64,000 nt of DNA from Trigonopsis variabilis (lineage: Eukaryota; Ascomycota; Trigonopsidomycetes; Trigonopsidales; Trigonopsidaceae), in NCBI GenBank assembly GCA_003707065.3, contig PPXM03000011.1, forward strand, positions 1 through 64,000. Direction: 5' to 3'. Below, in pieces: positions 41,225-52,086 of the stretch (the first letter of the stretch is position 1; each line of letters opens with the position of its first letter). The notes beneath the pieces are model-generated. The model did not search any database and was not told where the DNA came from. It saw nothing but the letters and a program-made list of their open reading frames with translations. The translations under genes were made by a program, and so were the position numbers.

Positions 41225-43481
41225 ATGACGTCGGTGGCTTCTATTGCGTCTCATTCGAGTCGGGGAGACTTCCCTAATCACTCCCATGAGCCTGGTCACA
41301 GTTCTCCTTCGCCTTCATTGGCTTCTCCTTCCTCACCGCTAGATTTGGCAAATCCGTGTGAATTGAACGGGTCGTCACGAAACAGTGGTATACGGATGCC
41401 CGCGGCCTTCAAGGTCGCCTTCGATTCAACCAAAAGTCCCTCTCCGTTTACGACTAGTCCGGGTGAGCAAAGTCTTCCCGTTGGCTCTGGCGGTGGTAAG
41501 AGAGCTCGATGGCATGGTTTATCTAACAACAGGTCCCAAACGCAGCTCAGGACCGGAAGAATCAGCTCACTTGTCTTTGGAAGTCATTGATCTCTACCGG
41601 GAAGATCAGGGCAGTCCAGGAAAAGATGTCACCGCCCAAGCTGGCCTTATCAACGAGTCGTCTGACATGGACGATGGCACAGTAAAAAGAAACAGCAAGG
41701 ACAAGCCCCTCGATCATGCACAAGACAGCAACGCTGATGACGCTCAAGATAGGGGCAGAGAAAGTAAGCCAGGCGATGACAGTAACGTGCATGAAACAGA
41801 AATCGACTCATCTCTTTCAACAGCTACCTCATTAATCGACGAACTCAGACCTCCTTTTGTCATGTCCAGGACCGAGCAAAGCCTGAACTCGATTTCCCCT
41901 GCCCTCTCCAACGCAAACATCATGGAGGAGGTGCGAAGCCGGGGAACTGCAGCTAAAATACGGTCGTCGATCGATTTATCCCTGTCTGATGCCACTGCAG
42001 CTCGACAGGCGCATGATACCGTTCGAGACCGGTACGGATTCAAAAAACATACAGCCTTTGTATCGGCACGCGAATACGATGAGTGGTGGTCAAGCTATGA
42101 ACCTTATTTAAAACGGCGCAAGAAGAAATGGGTCAAACTCCTCAAGGACTACGGGCTGGAACCTGGTCCTGAAGGCCCCGTCAGATTCCCGCCCAAAAGC
42201 GATCGCTTAAAACGGTACGTGCGCAAAGGGATCCCCGCAGAGTGGAGAGGGGCAGCATGGTGGTGGTATAGTCGCGGACCCGAGCGACTCAAAAATAACC
42301 CTGGATTGTACGACCAGCTTTGGCAGCAGGCCATGACTTGTCGTGTCCCTGATGCCGATATGATCGAAAGAGATCTCCATCGAACCTTTCCTGATAACAT
42401 CTACTTCCGATCGGGGGACCCGTCTCAAGACGCCTCGTCTGACGATGGCAATGCCCCTCTGATCAAGGCCTTGAGACGCGTCTTGTTGGCTTTTGCCCTC
42501 TATGTGCCTTCGATTGGCTACTGCCAGAGCCTCAACTTCTTGGCCGGGCTCCTGCTGCTTTTTCTTGACGAAGAAAAGGCGTTTTGGATCCTCCATATTA
42601 TCTCGCAGAAATACCTTCCTGGAATGCATTCCACCGATCTAGAAGGCGCAAGCATCGACCAGGGCGTCTTGATGTTTTGCGTGCGCGAGTCGTTGCCGCA
42701 CGTGTGGTCCAAGATCCGCATTGGGTTCAATGGAGATGTAGACGATGATACAACGTCCATCGTGACGAGGCTTCCCCCAATCACCTTGTGTACGGCGGCG
42801 TGGTTTATGAGTATGTACGTTGGGGCGCTGCCGGTTGAGAGCGTCCTGCGTGTCTGGGACAGCTTTTTCCTTGAAGATTCCAAGATTCTGTTTAGAATTG
42901 CGCTGACGATCCTGAAACTGGGCGAGTCGAAACTGCAGTCGCTGAGCGATCCGACCGAGATCTTCCAGGTGGTTCAGAATCTCCCAAAGCACATGATCGA
43001 CGTCAACAGTCTGATGCAGTCGTGTTTCAAGACCAACAACGGGTTTGGGCACATATCGCAAGAGCAGATCAATGAGCGGAGACGGTTTGTTGCTGCTACG
43101 CGCCGAAAGTACGCTGAAGGAGGAGGTAAACTCGATCCTCATGGTCTGGGCGCGTCTGCTGATGAGCTTTTCGATATTCGGCTGCTTGGGTTTGGGAAAA
43201 GCGGGGGAAACATGTTTGACGGGAAGCGACTGTTGCGCAAATCGCTGGCAAGACCGTTTAGGCGGCTGATTGAGAGTGCGTCGTTGAGTCAGAGTGATCT
43301 CAGTCAGGTTGACGGCGGCAAAGGGCAAGAGAACTCGTCGGCGTCTGGAATAGCTAGACAGAGGTCGCTCCAGCGGTCGCACTCGCGGCAGTCGAATGCA
43401 TCTCATAAACATTCCTACAGGCGAAGTTTGGTGCACGCCATCGAGCGAGGAGAGGAAAGTCTTGAAGGACATGGTCATTAA
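41225..43481 (+). CDS. TBC-domain Rab GTPase-activating protein
   Basis: Exons 41225..41495 and 41533..43481 (37-nt intron) give 739 residues. The first 290 residues are Ser/Pro-rich and disordered. The TBC domain occupies about residues 310-560. It begins VRKGIPAEWRGAAWWWYSRG and includes the arginine-finger motif IERDLHRTFPDN and the glutamine-finger motif SIGYCQSLNFLAG. Both catalytic residues are therefore present, and GAP activity is expected. TBC proteins accelerate GTP hydrolysis by Rab/Ypt GTPases in vesicle traffic. The WWWYSRGPE insert and the LDEEKAFWIL and DQGVLM segments place it near the fungal Gyp3/Msb3-like group, but the exact subgroup is uncertain. A basic Ser-rich tail follows. 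No membrane span is seen. Confidence 0.88.
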
Positions 43482-43875
43482 TGCTGAGACGATATCACAT
43501 GGAAGGAATATGGGCAGAGTGACACTACGAGCCGGCTAGAACAAGGGTATGATTGTAATAGGCGCCTAATTTTGTGGCTCAGATGGCATATAAGGATGCG
43601 GCATGGTTTGGCTTGATTGAAGAGCTTGTCTAACGACGTTCATGCAGGTACAGTGGAATTTTATCATGGATTGTTATTTGTTGCATAGTAATTAACATCG
43701 GCTTAGGCAGAGGGCGTAGGGGTGGATTAGCAGTGGACATAGAGAAGGGGCAATCAACGCAAGACCAATACCGACCGAGGCAGACGTCACCATTTAAACT
43801 GATAAAGGTATTTATATTCGACGCTGCTGGCCATATGGCACGCATTCTAGCGCAGCAGGAGAAGATGCTGCGTGC
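43482..43875. terminator. Convergent 3' region of TBC and CENP-H-like genes
   Basis: 394 bp between two gene ends pointing at each other. It is A/T-richer than the flanking coding DNA and no frame is supported. It presumably contains both poly(A) regions. Confidence 0.4.
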
Positions 43876-44717
43876 TCATCCCGAGCACGCCTGAATGAAG
43901 AGATCGCGGAGTTTATCGTCATCATTCCACGCCAATCCGGCAGCAAGAATCAGGCCCTAGAGTCAGTGAGAACCAGGACGCGGATCTTACCATTACCACG
44001 CTATTCAACGTGTCCACTTTGCGTTCCAATTGAGCGCCCTGGTCTTTGAGTCTGGAGTGAGACGCGTTATAAAACCAGCTTACACTGTCTTCATTTCACG
44101 GTCCTCTGGGCTCATGTCCTCTTCTCTCTCTTTTCGTCGTTCTATTAGACCCAAGACCGTCTCTGTCTTCAACCCAATCTCCTCCAGATGGCCTTGCTGG
44201 TTAGTCCTGAAAGGCAGTGTAACATACTATGAACGACTTGATCTATTCGTGATTTTTCTTGCTGTAGAAGTTTGATTTGCCGGCTCAGATCCAGACAAAT
44301 TCGAGCCAGGTCATCATTCTGACGCACGAGGTAGCTGAGGGATCTGAAGTTAGACAGGACCACCAGATATTCATACGATTCCGTAGGATTCATTTCAAAA
44401 GCGTCAGACACAGGGTCTGCATTACTAACGATACTTTTCATGATTGGAGCAGCAGTCAGAACCGACTCGACCAAATGTTGGCGCAAGACTATGTCTCCTG
44501 GTAGATTCTCAGCCCTCTCAGAACCACCGTCTTGAGCGATAAGCAGTTTAGCCTGGCTTTTCGTCATGGACCGGTAAAGCTCGACCAGCCGTCGTTCGAG
44601 CGGGCTTAGATAAGAAGCAGGAGAAAGAACGGTATCAAGAGGATCCAGTCGAGGAATTCCATTTTTGTGGCTTAAATTCGACCGAATTATATTCATTAAC
44701 GTGCTTTCAGTCGACAT
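43876..44717 (-). CDS. Coiled-coil protein, probable inner-kinetochore CENP-H/Fta3-like
   Basis: Exons 44228..44717, 44084..44192, 43991..44051 and 43876..43956 (introns 35, 32 and 34 nt) give 246 residues. The chain is mostly helical. An N-terminal segment SPLERRLVELYRSM is followed by a coiled coil around LDLSRQIKLLQQEKSRIDQ and EERRKE-type heptads. The C-terminus, VVMGLILAAGLAWNDDDKLRDLF, resembles the conserved end of CENP-H-family proteins, where a hydrophobic-GxxW-acidic-L pattern ends the chain. CENP-H is a subunit of the constitutive centromere-associated network. The identification rests on overall architecture and this tail, so it is tentative. Unspliced, the gene looks like a truncated 182-residue protein. 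Confidence 0.55.
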
Positions 44718-44962
44718 GGGTCATCGTATGTTTTGTAGTCTCACGCGTTGTAGCAGCTACCGCAGAGTCGGGCACAGTCTTGGGCCACGACGGTGGGTTG
44801 GAGACGGGCCGCCAGGTGATACAAAAGCTACTGTGATGGGAGTTCATAGCAGGATTCACTATTTATACAAGCCGTTTCCCGATTAATTCTATAATACACC
44901 TATTGCAGTCCCAACCTTGTAGAAACAAAAACAAAAGCAGATCTTGTGCGAAATGAAACGTT

Positions 44963-46354
44963 CTATTCTTTATTAAACCCAAGGCCCCGCTCTATAAAGC
45001 TGTCGCTGGCGACGTAGGAAAAGTTATTAAACATCGGGCTACCCGATAAGGTCTGGGGTTCGGGTACAGGCAAACCGAGAGGTTGAGGGGCGATGAATCC
45101 CTCGCCTGGAGGGGAGTTGAGAGGCAACGAGGTGAATTCGGTAGCGAAGTTTTCGGCGAGAGCAGGATCGGTGATTAGAGGAACGATTGGAGGCACAGCT
45201 TTCCGCTGCTGGATCATCTTCCAGTCGAGCTTGCGGAAGAAGCGGTGGTTTTTGATAGTGTTGATATCGCGATCGAGATTATTGCCCAGGCGCTTATTAG
45301 GCTCCTTCTTCAACAGCTTTGATAGCAGATCTTTGGCGTCTTGAGACAGGTAGTAAGGCAAGTTGACTTTCTGTTTGAGAATCTTGTCGATGATTTTCTT
45401 GTGATTGTTGCCGGTGAAGGGAGGATTCCCGGTTAGGAGATCGTAAATCATAGCCCCAAACGACCACCAGTCGACAGCTCCATCGTATGGCTTGCCCAGG
45501 AGAATCTCGGGCGCCATGTACTCAGGAGTGCCTATGATGGTGCTACAGCTCTCGTCTTCTTCAGAGACCTTGCTTAGGCCAAAGTCGGTTAGCAGCAAGT
45601 GTCCTTCGGCATCAAGGAGGCAGTTCTCGGGCTTGAGGTCTCTGTAAATCACTCCAACGTCCTTCTGCAGATGGACCAAAGCCAGGGTGATTTCTGCTCC
45701 ATAGAATGCGGCGACGTCCTCTGAAAACATTTTCTGCTGAGCAAGATGGTTAAACAGCTCGCCTCCCTGGGCATATTCCAGGATCAAATATAGCTTATGA
45801 TGGTCCTGCATGGCGTAGTACAGCTTGACAATAAAAGGATGTCTGATTGATTCCAGAATGGCCCTTTCTGTTTTGGTCTGCTCTAATGTCCGTCTGTGAA
45901 CGATCATCGAGGCCTTTTTCAGCTGCTTCTGGGCAAAGAGCCGACCGGTAGCTCGCTGGCGGACGAGAAACACCTTTCCGTAAGCTCCTTTCCCCAGAAC
46001 CCGCAGCGGCTCAAAGTCTTCCGAACTAGGCTTCCTCGGCATATTGCTCTCCTTGGCCTGTCTGGACATGAAACCCCCGTTAATCGATATCTCATAGCTT
46101 GTCCCGAGGAGCTTGGACTTCTCCATATCGCGGCCCGACGTATTGACGGAATTCGCATCACCTCCATTCCCTTCCGTGTCCTCGATGCTGACTCCTTGGT
46201 GAATTGTACTCAGCGCCGAGAACCGATGAGCAAGAGGTGATACCGATAACTTTGCGCCTTGCTCGGGCTCATCGCCGGTCGATAACACTGAAGAAATCGA
46301 CCTCGACCGTGTTCTCGACAACGGCTCCTCATCAAAAGAAAAGATCGCACTCAT
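44963..46354 (-). CDS. YPK3: AGC-family protein kinase, S6-kinase-like (YPK3/psk1)
   Basis: Single exon, 463 residues from the ATG at 46354 (MSAIFSFDEEP); an in-frame ATG further upstream at 46441 is less likely. The kinase domain starts near residue 110. It has the glycine loop LGKGAYGKVFLV, catalytic loop IYRDLKPENCLL, DFG in LLTDFGLSK and an activation-loop Thr in STIIGTPEYMAPE. An AGC C-tail follows. It carries a turn-motif region and the hydrophobic motif MFNNFSYVA, the TOR-dependent phosphorylation site of the S6K group. No PH or C2 domain is present. The best equivalents are S. pombe Psk1 and budding-yeast Ypk3, which phosphorylate ribosomal protein S6 downstream of TORC1. Assignment to that group is from the tail motif and lack of extra domains. 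Confidence 0.85.
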   Translation of the reverse strand: MSAIFSFDEEPLSRTRSRSISSVLSTGDEPEQGAKLSVSPLAHRFSALSTIHQGVSIEDTEGNGGDANSVNTSGRDMEKSKLLGTSYEISINGGFMSRQAKESNMPRKPSSEDFEPLRVLGKGAYGKVFLVRQRATGRLFAQKQLKKASMIVHRRTLEQTKTERAILESIRHPFIVKLYYAMQDHHKLYLILEYAQGGELFNHLAQQKMFSEDVAAFYGAEITLALVHLQKDVGVIYRDLKPENCLLDAEGHLLLTDFGLSKVSEEDESCSTIIGTPEYMAPEILLGKPYDGAVDWWSFGAMIYDLLTGNPPFTGNNHKKIIDKILKQKVNLPYYLSQDAKDLLSKLLKKEPNKRLGNNLDRDINTIKNHRFFRKLDWKMIQQRKAVPPIVPLITDPALAENFATEFTSLPLNSPPGEGFIAPQPLGLPVPEPQTLSGSPMFNNFSYVASDSFIERGLGFNKE

Positions 46355-46803
46355 CGCCGTGCTGATCTTGGTGATGAAACTGGTACGGACAACGTGAAAA
46401 TTTCCGTAACGGTGGAGTAACAGGTGTACAGATTCGGTCATCTGGGAGATAACGCGGAGGCATCGAGATCAACGGCGTGACCAGATTGTACGTAAAGATG
46501 ACAACTTTGCTTGGGATAAGACCAGTGATATTCCAACCAAACGTCACTTGAACTACATTAAGGATTCTATAGTGTGGACTCGCCGCAACCGTCCTACCAG
46601 TGACTGTCACAAGCAGCCAGGGTGATGTCTTAGTGGATGTCCTAAATACTTGGGCCTGCAGACGTGACTGCTACTTAGCTTTGTCAAGAACAAAGAAAGC
46701 TGCCGGCTGACTTTGATGTGCTGGTTGACTAGCGGACGTCTCTCACGTGACCGCCCGTCACTGTAACTACGCGTCTCGTCGACATGTCAACAAACCGTCA
46801 GTC
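46355..46803. promoter_or_regulatory. Divergent promoter region of YPK3-like kinase and SMC2
   Basis: About 450 bp between the two start codons. No operator motif recognised. Function assigned from position only. Confidence 0.45.
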
Positions 46804-49800
46804 ATGAAGGTGGAAGAACTGGTGATTGACGGGTTCAAATCGTATGCGACAAGGACGGTTATCACAGGATGGGATCCTCAATTCAACTGTATCACTGGTC
46901 TGAACGGGTCTGGCAAATCTAATATCCTGGATTCGATCTGCTTCGTGCTGGGTATCACCACCATGAGCACGGTGAGGGCCCAAAACCTGCAAGATCTCAT
47001 CTACAAGCGAGGGCAAGCTGGGGTGACAAAGGCGAGCGTGACTATTCTATTTGACAATTCCGATAAGGCTCACAGTCCAGTGGGTTTTGAGCAATGCGAC
47101 AAGATTAGCGTCACTCGACAGATCGTACTGGGTGGCACAAGTAAATACTTGATCAACGGCCACCGCGCCCAGCAGCAGAACGTGCAGGCCTTGTTTCAGT
47201 CGGTCCAGCTCAACATCAACAATCCCAACTTCCTCATCATGCAAGGACGGATCACCAAAGTGCTGAACATGAAGCCCACGGAGATCCTGGCCATGATTGA
47301 AGAGGCGGCAGGAACGAGGATGTTTGAAGACCGGAAAGAGAAGGCGTTCAAGACCATGGCAAAGAAAGACAGAAAGGTTGAAGAGATTATGACCTTGCTG
47401 GAGGAAGAAATCGAGCCCAAACTGAACAAACTGCGCCAGGAGAAGAGAGCGTTTTTGGAGTTCCAGCAGGCCCAGTCTGAACTCGAGCGATTGACCAAGG
47501 TCGTGGTCGCCTACGACTGGATTCATTATTGCACCTTACTCGAGGAAGCTACGTCGTCGTCGGCCTCCAAGGTCAACCGAGCAAAGGAGCTTGAAAATGA
47601 TATCCAGCTTTTGAAGAAAGAGATTGACCTACTTAATAAAGATATCGAAACACTCCAGGCTAAACGAGCGAGCGAGTTTGACAAGAATGGTCGTCTGCAA
47701 TCGTTGGAATCGAAATCAGAGTCGATGGCAAAAGATCTGGTGACACTGGAGACCAAGATCGATTTAAAGTCGTCCTCCATTAACGAGGATAAACAAGCGC
47801 TAGCCACCGCCGAGGTGAACCTCAACAAGGTCATGCATGATACCCAATCAAAAACGGACCAACTTGAGCTCCTCCAAAAGCAGCACGATATCCTCAAGGC
47901 TGAGTTCCATCAGTTGGAGGTAGAATGCCAGAGCAAGAACGAGCTGCTGCGGTCTCTTAAAACTGGCATCTCCTCGGGCGACGGCCAAGAAGGCGGCTAC
48001 ATGGAGCGGCTAAACGACTGCAACGACCGCATCGCAAAAGCGGCCACCAAAGCTGAGCAAACCAGAATTCGGCTCAAACACACGCTGGATGAAATCAGCC
48101 AACTGGAGCCTAAAGCCAAGGCAGCAGCAGAGCAAAATGAAAGCCTACTGAGGAGTCTAGACCCTCTTCGAAGTGAAGTGGCCGACCTTGAGTCGAAATT
48201 GACCCAGTTGGGATGGAGCGCAGACCGCGAAAGGGAGTTCAAAGCCCGCGCCGCCACCTTGCAGCACGAAGTCCAGGAGTTGACCAAGCAAATCGATATG
48301 GTGAAAAGAAAAGTCTCGTCGGTTGATTTCTGGTATCGAGATCCCGTCCGAGATTTCGACCGCTCCAAAGTCAAGGGCCCGGTTGCGACTCTGTTCTCGG
48401 TGGAAGAGGATAAATTCGAAGCTGCCACGGCTCTTGAGGTCTGTGCCGGTGCCCAGTTGTATAATGTCGTGGTCGACAATGAGGTGACCGCGACGCAATT
48501 GCTGGAAAAAGGTAAACTGAAACGACGAGTGACCATCATTCCGCTTAACAAGATTTCCCCCTCCAAGGCCTCGCCCGATCAAATCTCTTCAGCCGTCAAA
48601 ATGGCTCCAGGAAAGGTCCATCTTGCCTTGACTCTAATAGGCTACGACGAGGAAGTGGCAGCAGCGATGGAGTATGTCTTTGGTTCCAAGCTTATCTGTA
48701 CCGATTCTGCGACAGCCAAGAAAATTACCTTCCACACCAACGTCCGACTCGAGAGCGTCACCCTTGACGGCGATGTCTATAGTCCGTCTGGCACACTCTT
48801 TGGTGGCAGTCGAGCCCCTTCGTCGGCCCTGATCACGCTCCAGAAGCTCAACAGGCTGAACCGGGAGCTCAAACAGCGAAAGGACGCGTATAATGACTTG
48901 CGGAGAATGCTAGAAGCCGATAAAGATAAAATTGCCATTGCGAGAAAAATGCAACAACAACTAGACCTCAAACGACTTGAACTCAGCCTTACTGAACAGC
49001 AGATCGGCAGCAAGGCTTCGAGTGGCCTCATCACAAAATTGCGCGAGATGAATGAGTTGAGGGCGTCTCTAGAACAGACTCTTGCCGAGGCAGAGCAGCA
49101 ACTGCATCGAGCTCAAGAAGAGGCACATGCATTAACCAAGGACATGAACGAATTCAAGTCAAATAAAGGGTCTAAACTGGAGCAACTGGAGGTACTGAAT
49201 TTGCCTGTTTGCGTCTAACGTCTAGATTCTGGTCGGTAACCTCAAGGAGATGGTTGAAAGAAAGTCAGTTGATCTCAAACAGCACCAGAAGCTCGTGCAG
49301 AATGCTCAAATCGAAGCAGGCAAGTCCGACGAAAGGAGGCCGTGTTCTAACCATACAGACCAAGGTGGTAGTGATATATCCTCTGCGCAAGAAACGTTGA
49401 GCGATCTCGTGCAGAGCCTGCAAGAGCAGCAAGGGGAACTGGAACAGCTAACGAGCGAAAGACAAGAGATTCAGGTAAGTGCTCCAGTTACGTGAGCTAA
49501 TCCCAGACCTCGTTGGAAGAATGTAATGCCAAACTGAATGACGAGAGGGCTCGGTTGGCCGGTTTTAATGAAGAGCTAAAAGAGTTGGAAAGCTGTGTAC
49601 AAAAGAAGTCGACTCTTTGCACGGAAAGTGAATTAGAGCTTCAGCAACTTCGACAAGGGTTAGAACAGTACGAGCGCGAGCGAGCCGAGATTGAAACTTC
49701 TCTCAAGGAACTGTCTGACGAGTACGACTGGATTGAAGAGGAAAAAGAGAATTTTGGAAAGCCTAATACGCCCTATGCGTTTCAAGAAAGAGACATAAAG

Positions 49801-50427
49801 CAATGTAAGGCCAATCACAAGACATGGACGGAGAAGTCGCAAGGGATGAAGAAGTCTGTGAACGCCAAGGTGATGAACATGATTGATAATGTGGAGAAGA
49901 AGGAGGCGTCGCTGAAGCAAATGCTGAGGACGATCGACCGAGACAAGAAGAAAATCGAGCAGGCGATCGCGACGTTGGAAAAGTACAAGAGCGACGCCTT
50001 GGACCGGACGTGGACCAAGGTGAATGAAGGGTTTGGGCAAATCTTTGCCGACCTTTTGCCGGGATCGTTTGCCAAGCTTGAGCCTTTGGAGGGCCATCCT
50101 CCCTCGGACGGTCTCGAAGTTCACGTGCGTCTGGGCAAGATCTGGAAACAGTCTCTGACCGAACTGAGCGGAGGCCAGCGGTCCTTGATTGCTCTGTCGC
50201 TGATATTGGCTCTTCTTGAGTTCAAGCCGGCGCCGATGTATATCCTGGACGAGGTTGATGCTGCCTTGGATCTCAGCCATACGGAAAATATCGGGCGAAT
50301 CATCAAGAACCGGTTCAAATCGTCCCAGTTCATTGTCGTCAGTCTCAAGGACGGCTTTTTCGCCAATGCCAATCGCGTCTTTCGGACGCGCTTCCAGGAC
50401 GGCACGTCCTTGGTGTCGGCGATGTAG
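46804..50427 (+). CDS. SMC2: Condensin core subunit SMC2
   Basis: Exons 46804..49191, 49226..49474 and 49507..50427 (introns 34 and 32 nt) give 1185 residues, the normal SMC2 length. The N-terminus MKVEELVIDGFKSYATRTV leads into Walker A GLNGSGKSNILDSI at about residues 33-46. RGQAGVTKASVTILFDN and LFQSVQLNINNPNFLIMQG follow. Coiled coil then runs to a hinge at about 522-680 (VKGPVATLFSVEEDKFEAA). A second coiled coil leads to the ABC signature LSGGQRSLIALSLILALLEF near residue 1099 and Walker B YILDEVDAALD. SMC2 with SMC4 forms the condensin ATPase that compacts mitotic chromosomes. Both introns lie in the second coiled-coil arm. Confidence 0.97.
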
Positions 50428-50589
50428 AGCGGCAACGGATTTCTTTGAAACAGTGATGGGTATAAAAGGCCGCTACGATCGGCAAGCTTTTATCCACAAA
50501 TGCGGATACGAATAAATTAAACCTACTCGCGTACATGAGTTCTAAAGGGAACGATAAGTGAATGAAGCCTAAACATATCAATGCATCGA

Positions 50590-51210
50590 TCAGGTCCTAT
50601 CCGACGCTTTGGCTTTCAGCTTTTCCTCCATTTTCCGCCGGGCTCGGAGAACCATTTCTCGCTGCTGGTCCGCCAGGATCTTTTGGCGCTCTTCTTTCTT
50701 GTCCGACCACTTCTTTTTGCCCACCGAGGCGTCTTGGGCTGTGTCATTATCCAAATCCTTTTCCAGGTGATATCGAGAGATGAGATTATTGGCTTTAGAG
50801 GAGGACGTAGACGAGGATGACGCTGCCGAAGAGGACGGAGCGGGCTGGTGCCCAGGAGGCTGTAGTTAGCGGTGTCTGATAAAGAAACTCACATAAGGTA
50901 GACTGACTCCCGCCAGGATTCGCTCAACGGTGACTTCAATACTGCCGCCGTTGCGCTCGAGATCATGTCGGATCTGGGCCTGCGACACCTGGGGAGCGAT
51001 CGCATGGACAACGTCGACCATATCCTGCGTCACCGGACGGCGGGACCGGCGAGGCTGGGCAAGCGAAGCTCCAGAGCTCGTGCGCGACGACGAGTCGACA
51101 TTCGACGGGCTCGACGACGAGCCAAAGATCTGGAAGAGGACGTAGATCAAGATAAAGCCGCCGATGACAGCTAGCAAGACCGTTCCATCTGAAGACGACG
51201 AGACTGCCAT
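50590..51210 (-). CDS. CUE1: CUE-domain ER membrane protein CUE1
   Basis: Exons 50893..51210 and 50590..50859 (33-nt intron) give 195 residues, close to yeast Cue1 (203). An N-terminal membrane anchor (TVLLAVIGGFILIYVLFQIF) is followed by a linker. The CUE ubiquitin-binding domain (about 59-105, VTQDMVDVVHAIAPQVSQAQ and GGSIEVTVERILAG) comes next, then a Ser-rich spacer. The C-terminal basic helix (NLISRYHLEKDL, then ERQKILADQQREMVLRARRK) corresponds to the Ubc7-binding region. Cue1 tethers and activates the E2 Ubc7 at the ER for degradation of misfolded proteins. It lies tail-to-tail with SMC2, 162 bp apart. Without splicing the Ubc7-binding half is lost. Confidence 0.87.
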
Positions 51211-52086
51211 GGTGGGACCGGTAGGGACAGCGAGCTCAGGGACGAGGACGGAGGAGGGTGTCGATGACTAGACGGTTGCTTACGGCGGGTTGTGCTACGC
51301 AATTGACGGTAGTAGGATGGCAGCTGGCAAGGGTGGTTATAATGGGTTGGTGCTGCAGCGGTCATCATTCAGGGCGATTCAGGTTGATTGAACTTGCAAT
51401 TACGCTTGGGATCGTGGAGAAGTGCAGTAAACGAGTGCAGTAGTCACTGGAATCAACACTTGCAGTCTGTGGTGTAAACGAAAGTAGAGAGATGTTTCTA
51501 TGAGTGCATATCTAGCTGTGAATTCCAGTCGTCTGTTAAATCAGCGAGCGTTGTGAGCTGTTTTGAGTATGCTGCGACGTTGAGAGTGCGCTGCGAGTAC
51601 ACTGCGAGTACACTCTTCTCTTACCTTTGAGTACAGTGCTATCCTTACCTTTGAGTACAGTGCTACCTTTACCCTTGAGTACAGTGCTACCTTTACCCAC
51701 CTTGAGTCCTTTACACTACTACCCTTACTTACCTCGAATCCTATACTGTTGTGCTCTGCAGTTGAACCTCGTCAGCACTGGCTTGGCAATCAACATAGAG
51801 AAATACCGTATTACCAAACATGATACCATACCACTACAAACTGAAACGGAACATCTTTTTGCCTACATTCATCTACACTCGATTCTGACCTCCGCTGACC
51901 ACTCCGCTCCTCGTGTCCCTACTGCTGCGCTGCCACCTTCCACTCCTCTCTAATCCTAGTGAGGTCATTGTAGCCTACGTGCCGCTACGTAGTAAGGTCC
52001 ACCAACAGCTTACCCGGCCGAGCAGCCGGACCTTGAACCTTCTCGAATTTTTCCTACAATCCCAGAACATTCGTCTTAATTCACAG
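51211..52086. other. 0.9 kb divergent intergenic region with short tandem repeats
   Basis: Between the starts of CUE1 (minus) and MDJ1 (plus). It holds a degenerate tandem array at about 51592-51716. Other sequence is C/T-rich with no supported frame. Confidence 0.5.
51592..51716 (+). repeat. Degenerate tandem repeat, unit ttgagtacagtgctaccttt
   Basis: Three to four units of about 26-27 bp containing ttgagtacagtgcta plus cctttaccc, preceded by two gcgagtacact copies. The array lies in the promoter-side region between CUE1 and MDJ1. It is non-coding by frame analysis. Confidence 0.8.

Noticed and set aside
46829-46841. tRNA-like GGTTCAAATC box
   Set aside because: It lies within SMC2 coding sequence (DGFKSYA), and no acceptor stem or anticodon arm surrounds it.
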